From contig NZ_JAKGBU010000014.1 in assembly GCF_021555155.1 (NCBI RefSeq), positions 1-64,000 of the forward strand: a stretch of DNA of 64,000 nt, written 5' to 3'. The translations under genes and the position numbers were made by a program. Positions within the stretch are counted from its first letter, which is position 1. Each line of letters opens with the position of its first letter. Source of the stretch: Rhizobium alarense. GTDB lineage: Bacteria; Pseudomonadota; Alphaproteobacteria; Rhizobiales; Rhizobiaceae. Shown here piece by piece: positions 43,088 to 51,886 of the stretch. The notes below the pieces were generated by a model. It was not told the origin of the DNA and did not search any database. It worked only from the letters and a program-made list of their open reading frames with translations.

Positions 43088-44033
43088 CGGGCAGTTCTTT
43101 CAAATCCCCGACCAGATCGGCACCGCCAAGCTCGGCCATAATGGCAAGCATGCGCGCGGCGGCTTGCTCGTCGACGGCACCGGCTTGCGGCCGGCCTGCG
43201 AGGAAGCCCGCCTTGAGCGCCTCGAACTCCGCGTCGTTCTGCGCCCGCATCATCGGCCGGATGCGTTCCCATGCCACCGGATCGGAGGCAAGCCTGTCCT
43301 TGGCCTGCCGCGACGCGACCGCCATTGCCTCGCCGAGGCCGGGATGGGCCTTCAGCACCTCGCCGCGAACCACATATCCTATGAGCGGCGTTTCCGGATC
43401 GAGCCCGAGGGCCGCGGCGGCGTCATCGACCGCGATCAGCGTGCGCATGCCCGCAGCCTGCATCCGTGCGCCGAAGTTCCAGAAATTCAATGCCGCCTGC
43501 ACGTCACCGTCGACGGCCGCTTTGTAGATGAGCGGCGGAGCGCCGAAAACCTGCTCGGTCGCGCCGGCAAGGTCGAAATCCTCCACCTTAAGCGCATAGG
43601 CGCGCAGGATCAGCCAGCTCTTGTCGACCGGGCCGCCGGCAACGCCGATCCTCTGCCCTTTGAGGTCGGCGAGACTTTTGGCGGGACTGTCGGCAGCCAC
43701 CATCAGCCCGCCAACCGTGCGCGAATAAGGAATGAAGACAAGGTCGCGGCCGGCAGCCCGCTGCCGCGCCACCCAGAGCCAGTCGGAAACAATCACATCC
43801 ACCTCGCCGGCGACAAGCGCGAGCTGCGCCGCGGGAGCGCCGGCCACGTCGCTGACCGCAATCGAAAAGCCGTTCGACCGGTCGAAACCATAGTGGCGGA
43901 TGGTGTCGACCTCCCAGTTCACGGTGCCCGAGAGCTGCAATGCAGCGCGCAGGACGGGCGTTTCGGCAAGCGCCGGCAAACAGGACAAAAGCGCGGCGAC
44001 GGCCGCGCCGGCAAGTGATTTCATCAATGTCAT
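43059..44033 (-). CDS. NitT/TauT-type periplasmic substrate-binding protein
   Basis: A 324-residue protein with a signal peptide (MKSLAGAAVAALLSCLPALA). The mature part resembles the TauA/SsuA/NMT1 fold (VAGAPAAQLALVAGEVDVIV, SLADLKGQRIGVAGGPVDKS, GDVQAALNFWNFGARMQAAG). These proteins bind sulfonates, pyrimidine precursors or similar small molecules; the ligand here is unknown. It is divergent from the alcohol dehydrogenase gene, and a motif copy faces it, so it appears to belong to the alcohol regulon. Confidence 0.88.
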   Translation of the reverse strand: MTLMKSLAGAAVAALLSCLPALAETPVLRAALQLSGTVNWEVDTIRHYGFDRSNGFSIAVSDVAGAPAAQLALVAGEVDVIVSDWLWVARQRAAGRDLVFIPYSRTVGGLMVAADSPAKSLADLKGQRIGVAGGPVDKSWLILRAYALKVEDFDLAGATEQVFGAPPLIYKAAVDGDVQAALNFWNFGARMQAAGMRTLIAVDDAAAALGLDPETPLIGYVVRGEVLKAHPGLGEAMAVASRQAKDRLASDPVAWERIRPMMRAQNDAEFEALKAGFLAGRPQAGAVDEQAAARMLAIMAELGGADLVGDLKELPDGVFHHPGS

Positions 44034-44079
44034 GGGTTTCTCCTCCCGCGATTGGCCGATGCTATCCGCGGCGCGGTCT

Positions 44080-44157
44080 GCCGGGAATACGACCTATTGG
44101 GGGGGCGGCACGGCCCGGTGATCTGCCGGATCGGGCGTATTACGACCAAGGTCCAAT
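44080..44157. promoter_or_regulatory. PQQ-regulon motifs, copies 4 and 5 (dehydrogenase promoter)
   Basis: CCAATAGGTCGTATTCCC, read on the minus strand at about 44083-44100, faces the binding-protein gene. ACGACCAAGGTCCAATTC at about 44142-44159 faces the alcohol dehydrogenase gene. Copy 5 is the most divergent one, with C in place of the G after GGTC. Confidence 0.65.
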
Positions 44158-44235
44158 TCATCTCACAACCGACTGCGCAGATGATCCGCGCTGTGGAGCC
44201 CGCACCCTGCTGCGGGCATGGAGTGGGAGGATGTC

Positions 44236-46002
44236 ATGAGGAGTCTCGTTCTGGCCGCGATTGCGGCCATCGCCTGCGCAAGTGCCGCACAGGCGGGCGT
44301 AACGGAAGAAGATCTTGCTAAGGACGCCGAGACCGTCGGCGACGTATTGACCAACGGCATGGGACGCGGCCTGCAACGTTTCTCGCCGATGGAGACGCTG
44401 AACACGAAGAACGTGAAGAATCTGCTGCCGGCCTGGGCGTTCTCGCTCGGCGGTGAGAAGCAGCGTGGTCAGGAAAGCCAGCCGATCATCTACGATGGCA
44501 CCATGTATATCACCGGCTCCTACAGCCGCCTCTACGCCATCGACATCAAGACCGGCAAGGAACTCTGGCAGTATGATGCGCGCCTGCCGGAAGGCATCCT
44601 GCCTTGTTGCGACGTGGTCAACCGCGGTGCGGCGATCTTCGGCGACAACATCTATTTCGGCACGCTCGATGCTCGCCTCGTGGCGCTGAACCGCAAGACG
44701 GGCGACGTCGTCTGGAACAAGAAGATCGCCGACTACAAGGAAGGCTACAGCTATACCGCCGCGCCGTTGATCGTGAACGGACTCGTCATCACGGGCAATT
44801 CCGGCGGTGAATTCGGCATCGTCGGCGAAGTTCAGGCGCGCAATGCCGAGACCGGCGAGCTTGTCTGGACCCGGCCCGTGATCGAGGGCCACATGGGCAC
44901 CTACCAGGGCAAGGAAAGCACGATGACCGGGACGCTGAACGCGACCTGGCCGGGTGACATGTGGAAGACCGGCGGCGGTGCGACCTGGCTCGGCGGCTCC
45001 TACGACGAAGACACGAAGACTCTGGTTTTTGGCGCCGGCAATCCCTCGCCGTGGAACGGCCACCTGCGGGCCGCCGGCAAGCCGGTCGAGGGCAACAAGG
45101 GTGACAACCTCTATGCCGCATCCCGCCTCGGCATCGACCCGGAGAACGGGGAGATCAAGTGGCATTTCCAGACCACGCCGCGCGAGGGCTGGGATTTCGA
45201 CGGAGTGAACGAAGTCGTTCCCTTCATCGATAAGGACGGCAACAAGCGCTTTGCGACTGCCGACCGCAACGGCTTCTTCTATGTGCTGAACCGCGAGGAC
45301 GGCAAGTTTGTCGCTGCCCATCCCTTCGTGAAGAATATCAGCTGGGCGAAAGGCATCGATGAAACGGGCCGGCCGATCTACAACGAGGACAATCGCCCGG
45401 GCGATCCGTCGGCTGCGGCGGACGGATCGAAGGGCCAGCAGGTCTTCGCCGTCCCCTCGTTCCTCGGCGGCAAGAACTGGATGCCGATGGCCCACAGCCC
45501 GAAGACAGGCCTTTTCTATGTTCCCTCCAACGAGTGGGGCATGGATATCTGGAACGAACCGATCAGCTACAAGAAGGGTGCCGCCTACCTTGGCGCGGGC
45601 TTCACCATCAAGCCGCTCTTCGAGGATCACATCGGCAGTCTAAAGGCGATCGACCCCAATACCGGCGAGATCAAGTGGGAATACAAGAACGGCGCCCCGC
45701 TCTGGGGTGGCGCGATGACCACTGCCGGGGGCCTCGTCTTCTTCGGCACACCCGAAGGCGATTTCGTCGCGCTCAACAACGAGACCGGCGAGGAACTCTG
45801 GAAGTTCCAGACTGGCTCCGGCATTGTCGGCCAACCGGTCACCTGGGAACAGGACGGCGAGCAATATGTCTCCGTGATTTCCGGCTGGGGCGGAGCAGTT
45901 CCGCTCTGGGGCGGGGAAGTCGCCAAGAAGGTCAACTATCTCAACCAGGGCGGCATGGTCTGGACCTTCCGTCTACCGAAACAGCTGGCATCGCTGGATT
46001 GA
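44236..46002 (+). CDS. PQQ-dependent alcohol dehydrogenase with lanthanide-type active site
   Basis: A 588-residue secreted quinoprotein. The start at 44236 follows GTGGGAGGATG and opens a signal peptide ([17 protein letters not shown]). The vicinal disulfide is C124-C125 in [10 protein letters not shown]. The catalytic Asp is D320 in [10 protein letters not shown], and the residue two positions later is D322. In XoxF and PedH this extra Asp marks lanthanide-dependent enzymes, where calcium enzymes carry Ala, Ser or Thr. Eight propeller-blade tryptophan-docking repeats are present (for example [20 protein letters not shown]). No fused haem domain is present. It oxidises alcohols in the periplasm and probably passes electrons to the cytochrome at 37121. 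Substrate range is not evident. Confidence 0.93.
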   Translation: MRSLVLAAIAAIACASAAQAGVTEEDLAKDAETVGDVLTNGMGRGLQRFSPMETLNTKNVKNLLPAWAFSLGGEKQRGQESQPIIYDGTMYITGSYSRLYAIDIKTGKELWQYDARLPEGILPCCDVVNRGAAIFGDNIYFGTLDARLVALNRKTGDVVWNKKIADYKEGYSYTAAPLIVNGLVITGNSGGEFGIVGEVQARNAETGELVWTRPVIEGHMGTYQGKESTMTGTLNATWPGDMWKTGGGATWLGGSYDEDTKTLVFGAGNPSPWNGHLRAAGKPVEGNKGDNLYAASRLGIDPENGEIKWHFQTTPREGWDFDGVNEVVPFIDKDGNKRFATADRNGFFYVLNREDGKFVAAHPFVKNISWAKGIDETGRPIYNEDNRPGDPSAAADGSKGQQVFAVPSFLGGKNWMPMAHSPKTGLFYVPSNEWGMDIWNEPISYKKGAAYLGAGFTIKPLFEDHIGSLKAIDPNTGEIKWEYKNGAPLWGGAMTTAGGLVFFGTPEGDFVALNNETGEELWKFQTGSGIVGQPVTWEQDGEQYVSVISGWGGAVPLWGGEVAKKVNYLNQGGMVWTFRLPKQLASLD

Positions 46003-46011
46003 GAAGGTGGG

Positions 46012-46031
46012 GCCGGGCGGAAACGCCCGGC
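46012..46031 (+). terminator. Terminator-like hairpin after the dehydrogenase gene
   Basis: GCCGGGCG and CGCCCGGC form a perfect 8-bp stem with a GAAA tetraloop ten bases after the stop, followed by a pyrimidine-rich TTCCTGCTTCTC. It would separate the strongly expressed dehydrogenase message from the regulatory genes. Confidence 0.7.
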
Positions 46032-46081
46032 TTCCTGCTTCTCAATAGAACCCTCAAGGCCGATGAAGACGGACGAAATCG

Positions 46082-46804
46082 ATGTTAAGCTATCGCCAGC
46101 CTATTCGGGAATATCGCGTGATGCCAGTTCCAGCCCCAGAGAAACCCGTGCGCGAGCTAAAATCGGCGTTGATCGTGGATGATCATCCGCTTTTCTGCGA
46201 TGCGCTGGCGATGACCCTGACGGGCTCGGTCGGAATTCCCGACGTCGAAGCCGTCGGGACGCTGGAGGCGGCGCTGGCCAGACTGGAATCAGGGCCCCTC
46301 CCCGATGTGGTGGTGCTTGATCTCAATCTTCCTGACGTAAATGGGCTTGACGGGGTGATACGCCTGCGCCGTGCCCTGCCGGAAACGCTGATTGTCGTCG
46401 TGTCGTCACTCGATGAGATCCGCGTCGTTCGGGCTGCGCTGAAGGCCGGTGTCAATGCCTTTGTTCCCAAGCATTCCGAGCGCCATGAGTTCCGCGAAGC
46501 CTTCGCCGTCATAGCGCGGGGAGAAATCCACGCGAGCCGCATGGCACTCGAAGCCTCGGCACCCACGCCATCCGAAGAAGCGGTGAAGCGGCTGGCCTTG
46601 CTAACGCGCCAGCAGGCGCGCATCCTCCAGCTCGTCTGCGCAGGCAGAATGAACAAACACATCGCCTATGAGCTCTCCATCGCGGAAACCACTGTAAAGG
46701 CCCATGTCACCGCCATTATGCGCAAGCTCGGCGTGCAGACGCGCATGCAGGCCGTGCTCTTCGCGCAAGAGGCGAGTTTCAATGTCATGGCGACCGACGC
46801 ATGA
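46082..46804 (+). CDS. LuxR-type response regulator of alcohol oxidation (AgmR/ExaE-like)
   Basis: A 240-residue NarL/FixJ regulator. The receiver (about 25-145) has SALIVDDHPLF and the phosphoacceptor in VVVLDLNLPDVNG. The C-terminal helix-turn-helix is LTRQQARILQLVCAGRMNKH...AETTVKAHVTAIMRKLGV. The ATG at 46082 has a weak GGACG upstream; a second in-frame ATG at 46121 is equally possible. Similar regulators control PQQ alcohol dehydrogenase genes in pseudomonads. It is the best candidate for binding the repeated regulon motif, and the hybrid kinase at 48032 is its likely partner (both inference). Confidence 0.88.
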   Translation: MLSYRQPIREYRVMPVPAPEKPVRELKSALIVDDHPLFCDALAMTLTGSVGIPDVEAVGTLEAALARLESGPLPDVVVLDLNLPDVNGLDGVIRLRRALPETLIVVVSSLDEIRVVRAALKAGVNAFVPKHSERHEFREAFAVIARGEIHASRMALEASAPTPSEEAVKRLALLTRQQARILQLVCAGRMNKHIAYELSIAETTVKAHVTAIMRKLGVQTRMQAVLFAQEASFNVMATDA

Positions 46805-46883
46805 ACGGAATCCGTGCTGGTTCTCGGCCACGGCAGATGCTCTAACTTGCTGGCGGGGGAAACGGCGGAGGAGGCCATCACCC

Positions 46884-48035
46884 GTGGAAGAACAGTTCAT
46901 TGCGCATGCGCTCGCATCGGCGCATGACGTCCACGCGATCGAGCGGCTGGCTGCAAACCTCGGCCCCGGCCCGTTTTCGCTTGTCCTGTTGTTTGTATCG
47001 CCGGAGGCCGAGGTGCCATCGATCGTTGTGGACGCGGCAAAAGCCTGGCCGGATACGCGCATCGCCGGCTGTACCACCGCCGGAGAAATCTCCGGCGCCG
47101 GCTATGACGAAGGAAGCATCGTCGCTGTCGGTTTCCGCATTCGCCATTTTGCGGCGGAAACGCTGCTCATTCCCGATCTGTCCCACCTTGTGGCAAGCGA
47201 CCTTTCGGAGGCCTTGCTCCATATAAGACAATCGCTCGCCCGCGATCACGGACATCTCCCGGAGGAATTCGCGCTGCTCCTCGTCGACGGACTGTCTGCG
47301 CGCGAGGACGAGCTTGCTTCGGCGCTAGCCGCGGGGACAGGGGCAATGCCGCTCATCGGCGGCTCGGCCGGTGACGGCACGCATTTCCGCGAGACCCTCG
47401 TCTTCGACGGAGAGCGGCTTCTCGCGAATGCCGCAATAATTTCCGTCATGCGCGGCGCCTGTCCCCTGCGGGCTTTCAAGATGGATCATATCAGGCCGAC
47501 GGAGCGGCGGATGGTCGTGACGGAAGCGGACCCGGCCGCCCGCATCGTGCGGAAAATCAATGCCGAACCCGCCGTGCACGAATATGCCCGCCTCATTGGC
47601 ATGCAGCCGACGAGCATCGACACCCTCACATTCGCGATCCACCCGCTCACGGTCCGGATGGGTGAGCGACAGCACGTGCGCGCCATCCAGCGTGTTCTTC
47701 CGTCCGGAGAGCTCCTGTTCTTTTCCGCGATTGACGAGGGCATGGTGCTGACGATTGCCGAGCCGCACGATCTCGTGGACCACCTGGCCAGTGAATTGCA
47801 GGCCCTGAAGCAACCGGGCGACCCTGTTGCCATCCTCGCCTTCGACTGCATCTTGCGACGCGTCGAGGCCCAGGAAAAGCAGATGACCGGACGGGTTTCG
47901 GAGCTTCTGCGCCAACATGGCGTGATCGGATTCTCCACTTATGGCGAACAGATTGGCCCGATGCACGTCAACCACACGATGACCGGCTTTGCCTTCTACC
48001 CACCCGGCACCAGCGTCTCGGGAAGCGATCCATGA
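46884..48035 (+). CDS. FIST-domain sensory protein
   Basis: About 383 residues from a GTG at 46884 with GGAGGAGG upstream; the longer frame to 46704 overlaps the LuxR gene and is rejected. It contains FIST N (about 25-215: CTTAGEISGAGYDEGSIVAV, ALLLVDGLSAREDELASAL, PLIGGSAGDGTHF) and FIST C domains (about 225-365: CILRRVEAQEK, IGFSTYGEQIGPMHVNHTMT). FIST modules are predicted to sense small ligands such as amino acids and often pair with signalling proteins. The gene overlaps the kinase start by four bases, so it probably feeds that kinase. Confidence 0.88.
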   Translation: MEEQFIAHALASAHDVHAIERLAANLGPGPFSLVLLFVSPEAEVPSIVVDAAKAWPDTRIAGCTTAGEISGAGYDEGSIVAVGFRIRHFAAETLLIPDLSHLVASDLSEALLHIRQSLARDHGHLPEEFALLLVDGLSAREDELASALAAGTGAMPLIGGSAGDGTHFRETLVFDGERLLANAAIISVMRGACPLRAFKMDHIRPTERRMVVTEADPAARIVRKINAEPAVHEYARLIGMQPTSIDTLTFAIHPLTVRMGERQHVRAIQRVLPSGELLFFSAIDEGMVLTIAEPHDLVDHLASELQALKQPGDPVAILAFDCILRRVEAQEKQMTGRVSELLRQHGVIGFSTYGEQIGPMHVNHTMTGFAFYPPGTSVSGSDP

Positions 48036-50224
48036 ACAAGCGCTTGTCCGAAGACCTGCTCGACCCGACCATTGGCGACGCGCAAAACCTCGAAAGGATG
48101 CTTGTCATTGCCGATGCCCTCATTCGCCATGTTGAGCAGAGTTCCGGCGACAGGGGCGCGGCTTTCGAGCAATTCCGCCGCGCGGCCGTCTTGGAGGACC
48201 GGGTGCGCCAACGTACGCGCGACCTCGAGACGACGCTGAAGCAACTCAACGATGCCAACAGCGCCGCGGAGCGAGCCAGGCGCGACCTGTCCCAGGCTAT
48301 CGAGGCAGTCGATGAAGGCTTTGCGCTTTTCGATCCCTCCGACATGCTCGTCCTCTGCAATTCCCGCTTCTGTCGCGACCTTGTCGATGTTCGCCCGAAG
48401 CTCTCTCCCGGCATTGCCTTCGCCGACTATGTGGAGATCGTCAGCCGTTCCACGATGCTCGCCCTTCCCGAGGGTGTGACGATCAAGGCCTGGGCGGCGG
48501 AACGCATGCGACTGCATCGGACGCGGCAGGTCTTCAATGTCGGGCTCAGCGGCGACCGCTGGCTTCAGGTCAGCGAGCAACGGACCGCCGATGGCGGTAC
48601 CGTTATTCTCCAGACCGACATCACTGACATCATCCGCATGGAGCGTTCTGAACGCGGCAAGCTCCTGGACGACCAGGCGCGAATGATCCGCGCGACGCTG
48701 GAGCACATCAACCAGGGTGTCGGCATCTTCGATGCCAATCGCAGGCTGGTCGGCTGGAACAGCCGGGTCGCGCAGCTACTCGATATCCCGTCCAGGCTGC
48801 TGCGCCGCGGGACCCCTTTTGACTTGCTGGCCGATCGTATTGCCAGGACAACAACGCTCGGCGACGGGTTCTCCGCCGACATGCTTCGCCACTGGGTCGA
48901 CGGCGGAGTTCCACGCGAACCGCTTTCTTTCGAACTCCGGCACGCATCCGGCGTTGTTCTCGACGCCTTCGCCCAGGAAATGCCTGGCCGTGGCTTCGTC
49001 ATGTCGTTCGCCGACGTGACGCGCGAGCGTCTCGCCATCCACGCGATGATCAGGGCGAACAGCTCGCTTGAGGCGCGTGTGGCAGCGCGCACCGGAGACT
49101 TGGCGGCAGCACTCGCCGAAGCGGAGCGCGCCAATTCCGCCCGCGTCCGCTTCGTCGCGGCGGCGAGCCACGACCTCCTACAACCGCTTTCAGCGGCAAA
49201 ACTCTTCGTCGCCGCCGCGCGGGACGATGCAGGGGCGACGCCGATGTGCGGGACATTGGAAAAGGCGCACAACGCCCTTGTCAGCGTGGAGGGAATCCTG
49301 GGAGCGTTGCTGGATATTTCCCGGCTGGAAGCCGGTGGAGCCGCGGTAGACATCGGGCCGGTATCGCTTTCGGTTCTGCTCAAGCAACTGACTGATGAAT
49401 TCGCGCCCATTGCCGCCCGCAAGGGTCTTCGGCTCGATATTCTGCCCTGCAGTCTTACCGTGTCGAGCGACCCGACCTATCTGCGCCGCATTCTCCAGAA
49501 CCTGATCAGCAACGCCATTCGTTATACGAGCACCGGCCGTGTCCTGGTCGGGCCGAGACGGCTGAGAGGGCATGTGCGTCTTGAGGTGCACGACACTGGA
49601 CCAGGCATCGCAGTGGATCAACAGCAATCGATTTTCCGCGAGTTTCATCGCATCCAGGGCTCTGCATCCGCGTCCGAAGGGATGGGGCTGGGCCTTGCGA
49701 TCGTCGAAAGGGCCTGCGGCCTGCTTGGCCACCAGTTGGCGCTTTATTCGGAGCCTGGACGCGGCACCTGTTTCGCCGTCGATCTGGCCGTTGTCGCGCA
49801 CCACGCCGCACCCGCTTATCGGGAGACCGCGCTGACAATACCGGAGGAACCTGGCGATAATTCCGATCGTGTCGCGCTTCTTGTGGAAAACGACGAGGAC
49901 CTGCGTCGCGCCATCGCTCTGCTGCTGGAGCGCCGCGGGGTCAGCGTACTCGAGGCGGCAAGCGGCGAAGAGGCGCTCTCCCTGCTGGAAGAAATCGGAA
50001 TCGTGCCCGATCTCTATTTGGTCGACCAGCAGCTCGACGGCACGCTCACAGGCATCGAAACCGTACAGGCCTTGCACGACGAATACGGCGAACGCCCGAC
50101 GCGCATCCTCACGGCCAATCGCACACCACAGACACGCCTTGCCGCCGACGCCGCAGGCATCGAGATCATGTACAAGCCGATCGCCGCCGATGCTCTGGAA
50201 GCCTTCGTACTTCATTCCAGCTGA
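48032..50224 (+). CDS. PAS-containing hybrid histidine kinase
   Basis: A 730-residue soluble protein. It has an N-terminal coiled coil (about 40-90), two PAS-like domains (about 90-200 and 215-330), HisKA with [16 protein letters not shown] (His near 381), HATPase ([38 protein letters not shown]) and a C-terminal receiver ([25 protein letters not shown]). HDLLQPL is the sequence type seen in NahK/ErcS-like kinases; ErcS belongs to the ethanol oxidation regulatory set of Pseudomonas. It follows the LuxR and FIST genes in one operon and most likely controls the PQQ regulon. Confidence 0.88.
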   Translation: MNKRLSEDLLDPTIGDAQNLERMLVIADALIRHVEQSSGDRGAAFEQFRRAAVLEDRVRQRTRDLETTLKQLNDANSAAERARRDLSQAIEAVDEGFALFDPSDMLVLCNSRFCRDLVDVRPKLSPGIAFADYVEIVSRSTMLALPEGVTIKAWAAERMRLHRTRQVFNVGLSGDRWLQVSEQRTADGGTVILQTDITDIIRMERSERGKLLDDQARMIRATLEHINQGVGIFDANRRLVGWNSRVAQLLDIPSRLLRRGTPFDLLADRIARTTTLGDGFSADMLRHWVDGGVPREPLSFELRHASGVVLDAFAQEMPGRGFVMSFADVTRERLAIHAMIRANSSLEARVAARTGDLAAALAEAERANSARVRFVAAASHDLLQPLSAAKLFVAAARDDAGATPMCGTLEKAHNALVSVEGILGALLDISRLEAGGAAVDIGPVSLSVLLKQLTDEFAPIAARKGLRLDILPCSLTVSSDPTYLRRILQNLISNAIRYTSTGRVLVGPRRLRGHVRLEVHDTGPGIAVDQQQSIFREFHRIQGSASASEGMGLGLAIVERACGLLGHQLALYSEPGRGTCFAVDLAVVAHHAAPAYRETALTIPEEPGDNSDRVALLVENDEDLRRAIALLLERRGVSVLEAASGEEALSLLEEIGIVPDLYLVDQQLDGTLTGIETVQALHDEYGERPTRILTANRTPQTRLAADAAGIEIMYKPIAADALEAFVLHSS

Positions 50225-50243
50225 CCCGGCCGGCTGACCCGGC

Positions 50244-50259
50244 ACCAAGGTCGCATTGC
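50244..50259 (+). promoter_or_regulatory. PQQ-regulon motif, copy 6 (pseudoazurin promoter)
   Basis: ACCAAGGTCGCATTGC, 55 bases before the pseudoazurin start. It matches copies 3 and 7 closely. Confidence 0.7.
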
Positions 50260-50313
50260 GGCCCGACCTTGCAGATGGGACATCCCTTCCACCTGAATTG
50301 GAGGAGGAAGGAC

Positions 50314-50754
50314 ATGAAGATGCTACGCGCGGCGACCGCCCTGATGATCCTCGCGAGCTCGGCGACACACGCGGCCGAGCACACCATAAAAATGATGAAC
50401 AAGGGCGAAAGCGGCAGCATGGTCTTCGAACCGTCCGCCATCGCCGCCGCACCGGGCGATACGATCCGTTTCATCCCGACGGACAAGGGCCACAATGCGG
50501 AGGGCATCAAGGGCCTGCTTCCGGAGGGTGTAAAGCCTTTCAGGGGCAAAGTGAACGAGGAATACGTGCTGACGGTCACGCAACCCGGCTTCTACGGCGT
50601 GAAGTGCTCTCCGCATTTCAGCATGGGCATGGTTGCCCTCATCCGCGTGGGCGAAGGTTCGGCCAATCTCGACGCGGCGAAAGCGGTGAAACTGCCTAAG
50701 AAAGCGGCTGAGCGGATAACGGCTGCCTTCGAGACATTGGCGGGAACTCGATAA
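50314..50754 (+). CDS. Pseudoazurin (type 1 blue copper protein)
   Basis: A 146-residue precursor; the ATG at 50314 follows TTGGAGGAGGAAGG. After a 20-residue signal the mature protein has the exact pseudoazurin copper set: His40 (TDKGHN), Cys78, His81 and Met86 (CSPHFSMGM) in mature numbering. It is a periplasmic one-electron carrier, known with denitrification enzymes and methylamine or methanol oxidation. Here a regulon motif lies just upstream and pqqA follows 135 bases downstream, so it probably serves the alcohol dehydrogenase pathway or the NosR-like protein. Confidence 0.95.
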   Translation: MKMLRAATALMILASSATHAAEHTIKMMNKGESGSMVFEPSAIAAAPGDTIRFIPTDKGHNAEGIKGLLPEGVKPFRGKVNEEYVLTVTQPGFYGVKCSPHFSMGMVALIRVGEGSANLDAAKAVKLPKKAAERITAAFETLAGTR

Positions 50755-50810
50755 ACCGCTTCGACTTGCACCTGCTTTGCCCCTGACGGGACTGCGACGC
50801 CAGCGATCGA

Positions 50811-50828
50811 GACCTTGGTCGCATTGTG
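50811..50828 (+). promoter_or_regulatory. PQQ-regulon motif, copy 7 (pqqA promoter)
   Basis: GACCTTGGTCGCATTGTG, about 60 bases before the pqqA start codon. The palindromic GACC-TT-GGTC core is the same as in copy 1. Confidence 0.7.
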
Positions 50829-50889
50829 AAGCCGCCCCGGTGGGTGCAGCCTGACTGCGTCAACTCTCTACATTCTGGAGGAGAAGAAA

Positions 50890-50991
50890 ATGGCCTGGAA
50901 GAAACCCGTCATCAAAGACATCGCCTGCGGCATGGAAATCAACATGTACGGCCCGTCGGAAGATGATCCGCATCCCGAACACCCGTTCTGA
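50890..50991 (+). CDS. pqqA: PQQ precursor peptide PqqA
   Basis: A 33-residue peptide with GGAGGAGAAGAAA upstream. The conserved Glu16 and Tyr20, in the E-x3-Y arrangement (GMEINMYGPSEDD), are the residues cross-linked by PqqE and become the PQQ skeleton. The N-terminus (MAWKKPVIKDIACG) is typical of alphaproteobacterial PqqA. It is first in a complete pqqABCDE operon, and its stop is only a few bases from the GTG start of pqqB. Confidence 0.96.
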   Translation: MAWKKPVIKDIACGMEINMYGPSEDDPHPEHPF

Positions 50992-50998
50992 GGACGCG

Positions 50999-51886
50999 GT
51001 GCGCATCGTCATTCTCGGGGCAGGCGCCGGTGGCGGTCTGCCCCAATGGAACTGCGGCTGTGTGCAGTGCACCGCAGCACGTAAGGGCCTGATCCTCCCG
51101 ATGACGCAGAGCACGCTGGCGGTCAGCGCCGACGGTGTCGACTGGGTCCTGCTCAATGCATCCCCGGATCTGCGCCATCAGCTTGCCGCCTGCACATCAC
51201 TGCACCCAACAAGCCTTCGAAGCAGCCCTGTCAAGGCCGTGGTGCTGACAAACGGCGACGTCGATCATATCGCCGGTCTTCTCACGCTGCGCGAGAAAAC
51301 GGCCCTGACGCTATACGCCACCGACGCCACGCACCGGGTTCTGTCGGAGAACACGGTTTTCGGCGTTCTCGACCCGACGTTGATCGAGCGAAAGACCGTC
51401 GTCCTCGATCAACCCTTTAGTCCGCGTCCCGGTTTGACGATCACGCCCTATGCGGTGCCCGGAAAGATCCCACTTTATCTGGAAGGTGAGACACCCGATC
51501 TGGAAATGATGGGGGAACAAACCGTCGGGCTGCGACTGCAATCGGAAGGGCACGACGTGCATTACCTGCCGGGCTGCGCCGCCTTGCCAGACTGGCTTGT
51601 AGCACAGCTGGAGCACGCTGACCTGGTGCTGTTCGACGGGACCATCTGGAGCGACGACGAAATGCTCGCGTCGGGTACCGGCTCCAAGACCGGAGCCCGC
51701 ATGGGGCACGTGGCGATGAGCGGACCGGATGGCTCGCTGGAACGCCTTTCCGGGCTTCGGGGGCGGCGCCTCTACACCCATGTCAACAACACGAATTCTG
51801 CGCTGATGCCCGAGAGCGACGCTCGTGCGGCTATCACGGCCGCCGGTTGGGAAATCGCAAGGGACGGGATGGAGATTGTCCTATGA
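50999..51886 (+). CDS. pqqB: PQQ biosynthesis protein PqqB
   Basis: A 295-residue metallo-beta-lactamase-fold protein. The GTG at 50999 is chosen because the family N-terminus begins there (RIVILGAGAGGGLPQWNCGC) and TGAGGACG lies upstream; an ATG at 50963 would overlap pqqA. NASPDLRHQL, NGDVDHIAGLL and YTHVNNTNSAL are conserved blocks. PqqB is thought to hydroxylate a tyrosine-derived part of the PQQ precursor. The CXCC-like zinc site is the WNCGCVQC segment. Confidence 0.95.
   Translation: MRIVILGAGAGGGLPQWNCGCVQCTAARKGLILPMTQSTLAVSADGVDWVLLNASPDLRHQLAACTSLHPTSLRSSPVKAVVLTNGDVDHIAGLLTLREKTALTLYATDATHRVLSENTVFGVLDPTLIERKTVVLDQPFSPRPGLTITPYAVPGKIPLYLEGETPDLEMMGEQTVGLRLQSEGHDVHYLPGCAALPDWLVAQLEHADLVLFDGTIWSDDEMLASGTGSKTGARMGHVAMSGPDGSLERLSGLRGRRLYTHVNNTNSALMPESDARAAITAAGWEIARDGMEIVL

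Noticed and set aside
50241-50254. Sigma-54-like GG-N10-GC match at one regulon motif
   Set aside because: The GG and GC positions are not kept in the other six copies, so the shared palindromic core is the better explanation.
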